64,000 bases of DNA from Bacteroidota bacterium. Its GTDB lineage: Bacteria > Bacteroidota > Ignavibacteria > Ignavibacteriales > Melioribacteraceae. Below the pieces are notes generated by a model, which made no database searches, had not been told where the DNA came from, and saw only the letters and a program-made list of their open reading frames with translations. Shown here in pieces: positions 17,786-24,969 of the stretch; position 1 is the stretch's first letter; each line of letters begins with the position of its first letter. The stretch is taken from contig JAHISV010000012.1 of assembly GCA_018818065.1 (NCBI GenBank), positions 248,001 to 312,000 of the forward strand. Direction: 5' to 3'. Made by a program: the position numbers and the translations under genes.

Positions 17786-18563
17786 TTTCTACCATTCCTT
17801 TAATAATATTTAACAAACTATCTTCATAGCCTTTAAGTAAATTTTTAATAACGTAAATGTATATGGGTATTATCATACTAATAAGTACAAATCCTAAGCC
17901 AAGTTTTATGGGTTGTGTTACAAAGAAAACCTGCATTTGTGGAAGAGCTCTTGCTAAAATGCCTTCGGCCACCTGAACCAGGAAAAATGAAATAAGAATA
18001 GGTGAGGAAATCTTAATGGCCAATACAAATATCCCCGCTGAATAATCAATAAGAATACCGGTTAATGTACCCGTCAATTGAGCCCCTCCAACCGGTATTA
18101 TTCTGAAGGAATAAGCAAGGGCCTGAATTATATAATGGTGTCCGTTAATTATAAAGAAAACCATGAAGGCAGCAAAAACCAAAATCTCTCCAACAACATT
18201 GCCAGACATTTCTGTTACAGGATCGAATATTTGTGAAATTGCTAGCCCCATCTGAAACCCCATTATATGGCCCGCAAACGAAATCCCATAAAAAATAAAG
18301 TTCAGAGAAAACCCGATTATTGTGCCGGTAAGTACTTCCTTAATACCAATCAAGCTCATTGACCAGATATCAAGTGGAATATTCACGTTTATATCGTGGA
18401 GGCTTAAACCTATGATATAAGATATCATCATAGCAAGAAAAACTTTTATTGTAACGGGGATAGATTGATGTCCGAAAATAGGAGCAGTAGCGAAGGCGGA
18501 AAAAACTCTCAGAAAAATCATGATGATGAACACAAAATCATTTACTAAAATATCAGTCATCAC
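17778..18563 (-). CDS. fliR: Flagellar export protein FliR
   Basis: A 261-residue membrane protein with about six spans and FliR landmarks: FLRVFSAFATAPIFGHQSIP, KEVLTGTIIGFSLNFIFYGI, and MGLAISQIFDPVTEMSGNVV. FliR forms the export channel with FliP and FliQ. The start overlaps the end of fliQ by 4 nt and the end overlaps flhB. Confidence 0.96.
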   Translation of the reverse strand: MMTDILVNDFVFIIMIFLRVFSAFATAPIFGHQSIPVTIKVFLAMMISYIIGLSLHDINVNIPLDIWSMSLIGIKEVLTGTIIGFSLNFIFYGISFAGHIMGFQMGLAISQIFDPVTEMSGNVVGEILVFAAFMVFFIINGHHYIIQALAYSFRIIPVGGAQLTGTLTGILIDYSAGIFVLAIKISSPILISFFLVQVAEGILARALPQMQVFFVTQPIKLGLGFVLISMIIPIYIYVIKNLLKGYEDSLLNIIKGMVENG

Positions 18564-18826
18564 ACAACCGTGCTAAGTATATTCATTACCTTGTTTGTGA
18601 AACCAATCAGTTTACTAAGAATCCATGGTATTAAAAACAAAATAACTAATGCGGTAATAATAATTTTAGGAACAAAGGTTAAGGTCATTTCCTGAATTGA
18701 CGTGACAGCCTGAAAAATAGAAATAAATACGCCAACCATTAGGGAAGCTCCTAATATTGGAAGCAGAATTGCAAACGTCGTATAAAATGCTTCTGTAATT
18801 ATCTCTATAACAATTTCTTCAACCAT
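18560..18826 (-). CDS. fliQ: Flagellar export protein FliQ
   Basis: An 88-residue protein with two membrane spans and the conserved core GVFISIFQAVTSIQEMTLTF with VPKI after it. Length is exactly as expected for FliQ. It lies directly next to fliP, with no gap, and overlaps fliR by 4 nt. Confidence 0.96.
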   Translation of the reverse strand: MVEEIVIEIITEAFYTTFAILLPILGASLMVGVFISIFQAVTSIQEMTLTFVPKIIITALVILFLIPWILSKLIGFTNKVMNILSTVV

Positions 18827-19588
18827 TTAAGTAAAGCTCCTCATAACCGAGCCAATTACTAAATTCCACCCATCAACTAAAACGAAGAGCAGTATCTTGA
18901 ATGGCAAAGCTACCATCATGGGCGGAATCATCATCATACCCATGGATAATAGAATACTACCTACAATCATATCAACCATTAGAAAAGGTATGAAGAGGAA
19001 AAACCCAATAAGAAATCCGGCTCGAAGCTCACTTAAGGCAAAAGCAGGTAATAAAATATATGTTGGAAGATCCTGACGTGTTTCCGGTCTTGTATCCTGC
19101 GAAAGACTTATGAATAGCTCAAGATCCTCGTCTCTAACATGAGCGAACATAAACTCTCTTATTGGCTCGATTCCAATATCGTAAGCCTGCGAGATATTCA
19201 TTTCGCCTTTCATAAGCGGTTGCAAGGCAGTATCGTTAACCTGAGTCCAGGTCGGTGCCATAATAAAAAAAGTTATAAAAAGTCCAATACCTGCCATTAA
19301 CTGGTTAGGCGGCATTTGCTGTGTGCCAAGCGCCTGTTTCAAAAAATGAAAGACAATGATCAATCTTAAATAGGATGTTGTCATAATCAATATAGAAGGA
19401 GCAAGACTAAGAACGGTCATTAATAGCAATATTTGAATAGTTGCAGAGACATCTTCGGGACTGTCTGATGTACCAATATCAAGCCCTATTTTGGGCAGGG
19501 GGATTGTCTGACCCTGTTGTGCAGAAAGATCGTTAGCAGAACAGGCAAGTAACAAAAGTACGGTTATTAATAGTAGCGCTCTTTTCAT
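18827..19588 (-). CDS. fliP: Flagellar export protein FliP
   Basis: A 253-residue protein with an N-terminal signal sequence (MKRALLLITVLLLLACSAND), usual for FliP, and the conserved LAPSILIMTTSYLRLIIVFH, ALGTQQMPPNQLMAGIGLFI and GFLIGFFLFIPFLMVDMIVG. FliP forms the pore ring of the export gate. The signal region ends in LLACS, which resembles a lipobox but may be chance. It overlaps fliO by 4 nt. Confidence 0.97.
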   Translation of the reverse strand: MKRALLLITVLLLLACSANDLSAQQGQTIPLPKIGLDIGTSDSPEDVSATIQILLLMTVLSLAPSILIMTTSYLRLIIVFHFLKQALGTQQMPPNQLMAGIGLFITFFIMAPTWTQVNDTALQPLMKGEMNISQAYDIGIEPIREFMFAHVRDEDLELFISLSQDTRPETRQDLPTYILLPAFALSELRAGFLIGFFLFIPFLMVDMIVGSILLSMGMMMIPPMMVALPFKILLFVLVDGWNLVIGSVMRSFT

Positions 19589-19926
19589 CTTGATGGCAGA
19601 TTCTTTTTTAATATATCTAAAAAATTAGAACTGATTCCACCTGATTCCAATTCCTCGTCCAGGTCAGCATCATATTCAAGTTCTTTTAAGAGATTAATTG
19701 ATCCCTCGCTTATGCCTAAGACAAGGAGAGAATCTTTAACTTTTACAACTGAAATAAACTTTTTGGGCAGTATCATCTGATTACTAATAACCTGTACATT
19801 TAATGACTTTGATACTTTACTCTTGGCAGTATTAGTATATTTTTTAACGTAATACATAATTCCCCATAACAAACCAAAAACAATAAAAAGGGGTAAAAGA
19901 GCATTTAAGAAGTCGGCAACTTCCAT
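19585..19926 (-). CDS. fliO: Flagellar export assembly protein FliO
   Basis: A 113-residue protein with one N-terminal membrane span (LPLFIVFGLLWGIMYYVKKY) and a cytosolic part containing ISVVKVKDSLLVLGISEGSI, typical of FliO. FliO helps assemble the FliP ring. The family is weakly conserved, but size, topology and position between fliN and fliP make the call secure. It overlaps fliN by one base. Confidence 0.9.
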   Translation of the reverse strand: MEVADFLNALLPLFIVFGLLWGIMYYVKKYTNTAKSKVSKSLNVQVISNQMILPKKFISVVKVKDSLLVLGISEGSINLLKELEYDADLDEELESGGISSNFLDILKKNLPSR

Positions 19927-20390
19927 TAGTAAACCCCTCTCAACCTTTCTTCAGGATCATTCAGGTTAACTATACGAATACCAAAATGCTTGTCAATTAC
20001 AACAACTTCGCCTTCAGCAATTTTTTTGTTATTTACAAAAATATCAACGGGCTCACTGGCAAGTTTATCCAGTTCAATAACATATCCTCTTTCAAGTTCA
20101 AGGATATCTTTAATCTGCATTTTAGTTCGTCCCAATTCGATGTAAATATTCAGGTTCAGATCCTGCAGAATTGCCAGTTTTTCATCTCCACCGCCGGATT
20201 TTATATTAGCTTCATCAAATTCATCAAATTCGGCCATGGTACCTACCACTGAACTTGCAATTCCTTCAGAAACACCGGATGCAATTGAAGCTGCCAAATC
20301 TTCGGCAGAAGTCTTTCCGGCACCTAAGTTATTATTGCCCGGAATTGCATCTTCGGGAGTTAAACCTTCTTCATTTGTAATTTCGTCCAT
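19926..20390 (-). CDS. fliN: Flagellar switch protein FliN
   Basis: A 154-residue protein whose last 80 residues are the SpoA domain of FliN: LNIYIELGRTKMQIKDILEL, ELDKLASEPVDIFVNNKKIA and EGEVVVIDKHFGIRIVNL. The first 70 residues are a poorly conserved, Ala/Ser/Gly-rich extension. FliN forms the lower C-ring, binds FliH, and takes part in switching. It lies 5 nt downstream of fliM. Confidence 0.95.
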   Translation of the reverse strand: MDEITNEEGLTPEDAIPGNNNLGAGKTSAEDLAASIASGVSEGIASSVVGTMAEFDEFDEANIKSGGGDEKLAILQDLNLNIYIELGRTKMQIKDILELERGYVIELDKLASEPVDIFVNNKKIAEGEVVVIDKHFGIRIVNLNDPEERLRGVY

Positions 20391-20395
20391 TTTAT

Positions 20396-21382
20396 CTAGT
20401 CCAGTCTTTCGTTTTGAAGAGCCCTGCGTGTAATTTTTACTGCTTTATTTTTATTGGAAACGCCACTTCTTCCGTAAAAGAGAATTTTGTCTCCGTATAT
20501 AATTCTGTTTTCGTCGCCAATCTTTTGGTCAAGCTTGATGATATCCCCTTTTTGCAGATTTTTCAATTCATCAATCGTAATTTTTGATTTCCCGAATTCA
20601 ACAGCTAATTGAATATTCGATTTAATCAGATTACCCGTAATAATTTCTCTGGCAGTTGTACCCTGATATTTTGTTGGTCTTATCTGAGAAAGTTTTTGAG
20701 AAGAGAGTTTTGCAAGAATAGTGTCAAAAGCAAAAGTAGCAAAACATAAGTTCATCAAAAATGACTTTTCACCTACCATCAACTCAAATGAAATAAGCAG
20801 AACCGATTCACTCTGCGAAGTAATTTGTGCAAAGTCAATATCCGGCTCAAATCTATCAACACCAAAATCGAATTCACCTATTATATGCCAGGCTTTTCTC
20901 AAATCCTGCATTATCTTTTCAACTACCACATTAAGCACTTTTTGCTCAATAGGCGTTACTACCGGTGATGATTTTGTTCCTTCCCCGTTACCGCCAAGCA
21001 ATCTGTCTACAAGTGTAAAAGCAAGATCGGGACTAAGCTCAAGAATTCCTTTGATGTCAGTATTCCTGATATCAAAAGTAAACAGGCAAGCCGGGTTTGA
21101 AACAGAGAGAACATACTCTGAGTAATAAATCTGATCTACGGAAGTAATCCCGATATTAACAATTTGCTGTAACTTCGATACAAGAAATGAAGAGAAGTTT
21201 TCTGCAAAGTTTTCGTGAATATTTCTGATTGTTCTTAGTTGATTTTTTGAGATACGGTTAGGTAAACGGAAGTCAAAAGGAACTACTTCTCTATCTTTAG
21301 TAGAATCTTTTCTGTCTTCTCTACCTGACTTAACATTGTTAAGAAGCGCATCTATCTCGGATTGTGATAATACTTCTGCCAT
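20396..21382 (-). CDS. fliM: Flagellar switch protein FliM
   Basis: A 328-residue protein. The N-terminus MAEVLSQSEIDALLNNV carries the CheY-P binding motif of FliM; then follow the CheC-like middle domain (FSSFLVSKLQQIVNIGITSV) and the C-terminal SpoA domain (NIQLAVEFGKSKITIDELKN). It links CheY signalling to the rotor. A similar short acidic-hydrophobic motif appears at the C-terminus of the CheZ-like protein at 37783. It is 2 nt downstream of fliL. Confidence 0.96.
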   Translation of the reverse strand: MAEVLSQSEIDALLNNVKSGREDRKDSTKDREVVPFDFRLPNRISKNQLRTIRNIHENFAENFSSFLVSKLQQIVNIGITSVDQIYYSEYVLSVSNPACLFTFDIRNTDIKGILELSPDLAFTLVDRLLGGNGEGTKSSPVVTPIEQKVLNVVVEKIMQDLRKAWHIIGEFDFGVDRFEPDIDFAQITSQSESVLLISFELMVGEKSFLMNLCFATFAFDTILAKLSSQKLSQIRPTKYQGTTAREIITGNLIKSNIQLAVEFGKSKITIDELKNLQKGDIIKLDQKIGDENRIIYGDKILFYGRSGVSNKNKAVKITRRALQNERLD

Positions 21383-21384
21383 CG

Positions 21385-21933
21385 TTAATTTATTATATAT
21401 TTACTGAAATAAACCTTATTTACGCCGATATTTGGTAAAAACTCTACTAATTTGTTTTGAATTTCACTACGAAGAGTATCTCTGTAGGAGGTGTTACCAA
21501 GCAAAACAACAGATTTACTTGAAAGCACAGAAATAACAAGATCTTTAACGAGAATATCTTTGCCTTCCATTTCGAGTTTGTTTTCTTCGCTTCTTAAATC
21601 AAAAGCTACGCTTGCCAAAAGCAATTCCTTGCCTTTAGTGCCGGCTGGATTAACAATAATGTCATCAATAGAATGAATAAACTTACCAAGCTCTACATTT
21701 GCCAAGGTATCACTATCGTGTAGTTCCGTGCCTTCTTCGGCAGATTCTGCGGCGGCTGCTTTCTCACTCATCTTGTTGAGAAGAATGTTCGCAGTAATAA
21801 AGTATACTGCTACTAATTGAATTACAAAAAGAGGTATTCCTATTACGAATACTTTGGCATTTAAGCCGCCCTTTTTTTCCGGAGCTGATGATGCTACTGC
21901 CGGGATTTCGCTTATGTTATCGTCTTCTATCAT
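21385..21933 (-). CDS. fliL: Flagellar basal body-associated protein FliL
   Basis: A 182-residue single-span protein: cytosolic N-terminus, span at about 27-52 (VFVIGIPLFVIQLVAVYFIT), then a periplasmic domain with HSIDDIIVNPAGTKGKELLL and the terminal FLPNIGVNKVYFSKYIIN. FliL surrounds and supports the stator. It is first in its operon. The predicted sigma-54 start site lies only about 4 nt before the ATG, so the mRNA may be nearly leaderless, and no Shine-Dalgarno sequence is seen. Confidence 0.93.
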   Translation of the reverse strand: MIEDDNISEIPAVASSAPEKKGGLNAKVFVIGIPLFVIQLVAVYFITANILLNKMSEKAAAAESAEEGTELHDSDTLANVELGKFIHSIDDIIVNPAGTKGKELLLASVAFDLRSEENKLEMEGKDILVKDLVISVLSSKSVVLLGNTSYRDTLRSEIQNKLVEFLPNIGVNKVYFSKYIIN

Positions 21934-21947
21934 AGTGATTAATAATA

Positions 21948-21963
21948 ATCAATAGACATGCCA
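21948..21963 (-). promoter_or_regulatory. Sigma-54 (-24/-12) promoter of the fliL operon
   Basis: The minus strand reads TGGCATGTCTATTGAT, with GG and GA separated by 10 bases. The start site would be near 21937. The candidate enhancer palindrome at 22012 is centred about 58 bp upstream of the -24 element. The operon would run from fliL to flhG. Confidence 0.72.
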
Positions 21964-22011
21964 AACAAAAAACAGCTTTTTATGTAAATTATTGATGGGT
22001 ATTAAGAGAAT

Positions 22012-22029
22012 GTGGCTAATATTGCGCAG
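22012..22029. promoter_or_regulatory. Candidate enhancer half-palindrome upstream of fliL
   Basis: GTGGCTAATATTGCGCAG shares the left half and centre with the palindromes at 12699, 34447 and 41779, while the right half is degenerate. It lies between the flgE terminator and the fliL promoter. Its distance to the -24 element matches that of the site at 41779 to the base and that at 34447 within 3 bp. Confidence 0.55.
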
Positions 22030-22033
22030 GTGA

Positions 22034-22067
22034 CTAAAAAAAGCGGGGTTAGTTAAACCCCGCTTTT
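22034..22067 (-). terminator. Rho-independent terminator after flgE
   Basis: A 12-bp perfect stem (22039-22050 with 22056-22067, AAAAGCGGGGTT on the plus strand) with a 5-nt loop is followed, on the minus strand, by a run of seven T. It starts 9 nt after the flgE stop and closes the flgB-to-flgE operon just before the fliL control region. Confidence 0.93.
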
Positions 22068-22075
22068 AGGATTTA

Positions 22076-23767
22076 TTATCTAATTAAGTTTGTAATTTCT
22101 TGTAGTAGTGAATCAGCCGTGGTAATTACCCTGGCATTTGCCTGGAAGCCTCTTTGTGATACAATCATTTTTGTGAATTCTTCCGAAAGATCCACGTTTG
22201 ACTGCTCAAGAGCACCCGACTGAACTGTTGTGTTGGTTTCTTCGCCAAGAGCACCTACGTTGGGTTGACCTGAGTTTGCATATGCTGAGTAAAGATTACC
22301 ACCTTCACTGATAAGACCATTAAGGTTAGGGAATGTAGCTACCATCAGCTGAGCCAGCGGACGGGAATTACCATTTGAGAAAATACCCATTACCACACCA
22401 TATTGGTCAATGTTTATGTTTGAAAGTAGAGCAGAAGCAGAACCATCCTGATTAATTGCAGAAACAACTGAAGAAGCTGATGTTTGTGTAACACCGTTAA
22501 AGCCGCTACCAAAATCTAAATTGATAGTAACAGGATCAGCGCCGGCTGTTGGTGTAAACTGCAATGTAGGATCATTTGGCGAAATATTTTCTGTGTCCAG
22601 TGTACCATCGGAGTTGAAAGTAACTGTGCCAACTGAGGTGACTGGTAAACCTGTAGAAGTGCTCGTACCAGGAACAGTTGCAGCAAACCTCCAGGTGTTG
22701 GCGCTAATTTTTGTAAAGCTTAGTGATGTTTGATGAGCGTTACCTAGGGAATCATAAACTGTAACAGAACCGGAAACAATGTTGGGGTCCCTGTTACCAT
22801 CTGCTGAGGAACTTAACGTGCTGGTAATGTCATTATTTGTTAAAGTAGTACCATCTAAATCAAACTGAATATCACCACCTGGCTCGCCTACATTTGATAG
22901 ACTTATTGCACCGGCATATGTTGCATCAGTTGGATCAAATTTTGCTGCCGAAGCGGCGTCCAGAGTCATATTTCCCGTACCATCATCAGCAAATGTTAAT
23001 GATATAGCAGCTGCAGAACTGCCGACTGACGTACCTGCAGAATCAGTAACATCCCAGGTTAAATTATACTGGTTAGCTGTAGCCGTTGGAGTAAATGTTT
23101 GTGTTAAGGTGAATTCCTCACCATATTCGTTATAGATAGTGTTAATAGTTTCTGTGGCAGCTACATCAGAAGATTTAATATTTCCTCTAACATCAACGGT
23201 TTCGGTTCTTGTGGTTAAGGAGTTACTCTTTAGGTTACCACCCCATTCAATTAATGAAGTAGCTGTAGCAGGCAACCTAAGGTTTGTATCAACCACTATA
23301 TTTTCAAGGTTGTTTCCGGGAGGTACAACACCGTCCGAACTTGCCATCTTACCCTGAACAATTGCACCGTTTTGTGTGCTTACTAACTGACCGGCTGCGT
23401 CAAACTGAAAAGCTCCAGCTCTGGAATAGAATCTCTTCCCGTCACTGTTTAATACAAACATACCTTTACCTTGTAGGGCTAAGTCGGTTGTAATACCAGT
23501 TCTTTCAAAAGTACCCTGATTCCAGTTTCTGTCTATTGAGTTAATTTTCATACCCAAACCAACCTGAAACGAGTTTGTACCACCGTTTGTGTCAGTTGGG
23601 TTTGTGCCAGCCTGTATGAAGTTGTTGAATGTATCGCTGAATGTTACGCGTGAACCTTTATAACCAATAGTATTAACATTTGCAATGTTATTACCAATTA
23701 CGTCCATCATTGATTGGTGATTTCTAAGACCAGATACGCCTGAGAATAACGAATTAAGAAGTGCCAT
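22076..23767 (-). CDS. flgE: Flagellar hook protein FlgE
   Basis: A hook protein of 563 residues starting MALLNSLFSGVSGLRNHQSM, with GNNIANVNTIGYKGSRVTF, QGKGMFVLNSDGKRFYSRAG and the C-terminal SNVDLSEEFTKMIVSQRGFQ. It polymerises into the hook. An ATG four codons inside the longest frame is chosen, because the sequence just before it is a strong ribosome binding site (GGAGG, 6 nt before the ATG); the longer frame would begin with a TTG that overlaps this site. The gene is preceded by a 110-nt structured leader and followed by a terminator. It is longer than enterobacterial FlgE because of extra central domains. Confidence 0.95.
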   Translation of the reverse strand: MALLNSLFSGVSGLRNHQSMMDVIGNNIANVNTIGYKGSRVTFSDTFNNFIQAGTNPTDTNGGTNSFQVGLGMKINSIDRNWNQGTFERTGITTDLALQGKGMFVLNSDGKRFYSRAGAFQFDAAGQLVSTQNGAIVQGKMASSDGVVPPGNNLENIVVDTNLRLPATATSLIEWGGNLKSNSLTTRTETVDVRGNIKSSDVAATETINTIYNEYGEEFTLTQTFTPTATANQYNLTWDVTDSAGTSVGSSAAAISLTFADDGTGNMTLDAASAAKFDPTDATYAGAISLSNVGEPGGDIQFDLDGTTLTNNDITSTLSSSADGNRDPNIVSGSVTVYDSLGNAHQTSLSFTKISANTWRFAATVPGTSTSTGLPVTSVGTVTFNSDGTLDTENISPNDPTLQFTPTAGADPVTINLDFGSGFNGVTQTSASSVVSAINQDGSASALLSNINIDQYGVVMGIFSNGNSRPLAQLMVATFPNLNGLISEGGNLYSAYANSGQPNVGALGEETNTTVQSGALEQSNVDLSEEFTKMIVSQRGFQANARVITTADSLLQEITNLIR

Positions 23768-23802
23768 TGTAACCTCCAAAAGGATTTTTTAAGTTTCTAA
23801 TT

Positions 23803-23872
23803 GATTCGGAATCAGTCGGTCATCCGAATCCGGGCGTCCTTAGAAGGTCCCGCCCGTATTTAATTAAATACG
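23803..23872 (-). promoter_or_regulatory. Structured GC-rich leader of flgE (candidate RNA element)
   Basis: Three adjoining inverted repeats occupy the flgD-side leader of flgE. An 18-bp perfect palindrome lies at 23855-23872. A stem of six GC pairs (23831-23836 with 23851-23856) encloses a second stem CCTT/AAGG. An 8-bp stem (23803-23810 with 23823-23830) has a 12-nt loop. None is followed by a T-run, so simple termination is unlikely. In such an AT-rich region, GC-rich nested stems suggest an RNA that controls flgE translation or stability. I do not match it to a known riboswitch. Confidence 0.5.
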
Positions 23873-23877
23873 TTTTA

Positions 23878-24255
23878 TTATGTAAAAACTACGCTGTCAA
23901 TGTTCGTAAATACATTATCATTGTCTTGTCCAACCTGTAATGCTGTAACAACTGTTCTGTTAGGTACATTTACTACAAAAGCCGTGTTATCCATCATTAC
24001 AAGAGAATCTTTTGAGCCTTTAGACTCTGCCTTCTCAACAGCAGTCTGTATCTTACTCAGTTCATTAGAATTCAGAAAAATATTTCTTGATTCCAAACGT
24101 TTCTGGGCATGAGCGGAAAACTTAACTTTATTAAGTTCTTCCTGAAACAGATTGTCAAAACTGTTGGAAACATCACGGATCGGTCTGCTAACTGTTTGAC
24201 CGGTCTCTTTGACTATGGGTATAAACGGAACACTAATGCCGTTTATCTCAGCCAT
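23878..24255 (-). CDS. Flagellar operon protein of the TIGR02530 type
   Basis: A 125-residue protein with the conserved block VKFSAHAQKRLESRNIFL, then SKIQTAVEKAESKGSKDSLV and a terminal segment ending NRTVVTALQ. This fits the short flagellar operon protein family commonly encoded between flgD and flgE in Gram-positive bacteria and several other phyla. Its exact role is not settled; a link to hook assembly is suggested by position. It begins one base after the flgD stop, so translation is likely coupled. Confidence 0.82.
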   Translation of the reverse strand: MAEINGISVPFIPIVKETGQTVSRPIRDVSNSFDNLFQEELNKVKFSAHAQKRLESRNIFLNSNELSKIQTAVEKAESKGSKDSLVMMDNTAFVVNVPNRTVVTALQVGQDNDNVFTNIDSVVFT

Positions 24256-24256
24256 T

Positions 24257-24958
24257 CTATTTGCCTCCTTGTAAATTTGGGTTAATCAGTTCTAAAATAT
24301 CAGATGGCATATAAGAAGCGCCACCAATCATCATTAAAGCACCTTGTTCTGTGAACTTGATACCGTCGATGGTGCCGAACTTGTATGTGGTTAATGTCAT
24401 GTCTTCGCCTGTATTTGATTTCGCGTTCACTTCGAACCTATAATTACCAACAGGTAATTTTGTACCATTACTATCGGTAAAATCCCAGGAAAGTTTATGC
24501 TCGCCAGGCTCGGTTGGGGAATTTTCGTAAGTTTTTACCAGCGCGCCTGCCTCATTGTAAATATTAACTTCAATTGAAGAAGCAGTTGCCGGAAGATCGT
24601 AGCCGATTTGTACATTATCCTGCCCGGTGTAAACAAAATCATTTCCACCAACTTTAGCCTCGTTTCCAATTAATGTGGCTGTCATGGTGTTATTTATTGA
24701 TTGAGTTAGCAGGTAATTTGCCTCAATACTAGCGCTCATGGAATCGTTAAGATTAGTTAACTGCTCCAACGAAGTAAATTGTGCCAATTGTGCCGCGTAT
24801 TCCGATCCATCAAGGGGATCCATGGGATCCTGATTCTTAAGCTGCTCAATCATCAACTTAAGAAAATCATCCTTTCCCATGACGTTTTTGTCCTCTCCAT
24901 AGGTCATATTGGGATTATAAAGATTTGCACCAGTTGCACTTAATAAGTTATCTACCAT
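24257..24958 (-). CDS. flgD: Hook-capping scaffold protein FlgD
   Basis: A 233-residue protein with the FlgD N-terminal motif MGKDDFLKLMIEQLKNQDPM followed by DPLDGSEYAAQLAQFTSLEQ, and a C-terminal FLG-Ig-like part (PTEPGEHKLSWDFTDSNGT). It caps the growing hook so FlgE subunits can assemble. It lies between fliK and the flagellar operon protein gene. Confidence 0.96.
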   Translation of the reverse strand: MVDNLLSATGANLYNPNMTYGEDKNVMGKDDFLKLMIEQLKNQDPMDPLDGSEYAAQLAQFTSLEQLTNLNDSMSASIEANYLLTQSINNTMTATLIGNEAKVGGNDFVYTGQDNVQIGYDLPATASSIEVNIYNEAGALVKTYENSPTEPGEHKLSWDFTDSNGTKLPVGNYRFEVNAKSNTGEDMTLTTYKFGTIDGIKFTEQGALMMIGGASYMPSDILELINPNLQGGK

Positions 24959-24969
24959 TATATATTCCT

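Noticed and set aside
23803..23872. Cyclic di-GMP riboswitch in the flgE leader
   Set aside because: The conserved bases of the known GEMM classes are not present; only general hairpin structure can be claimed.
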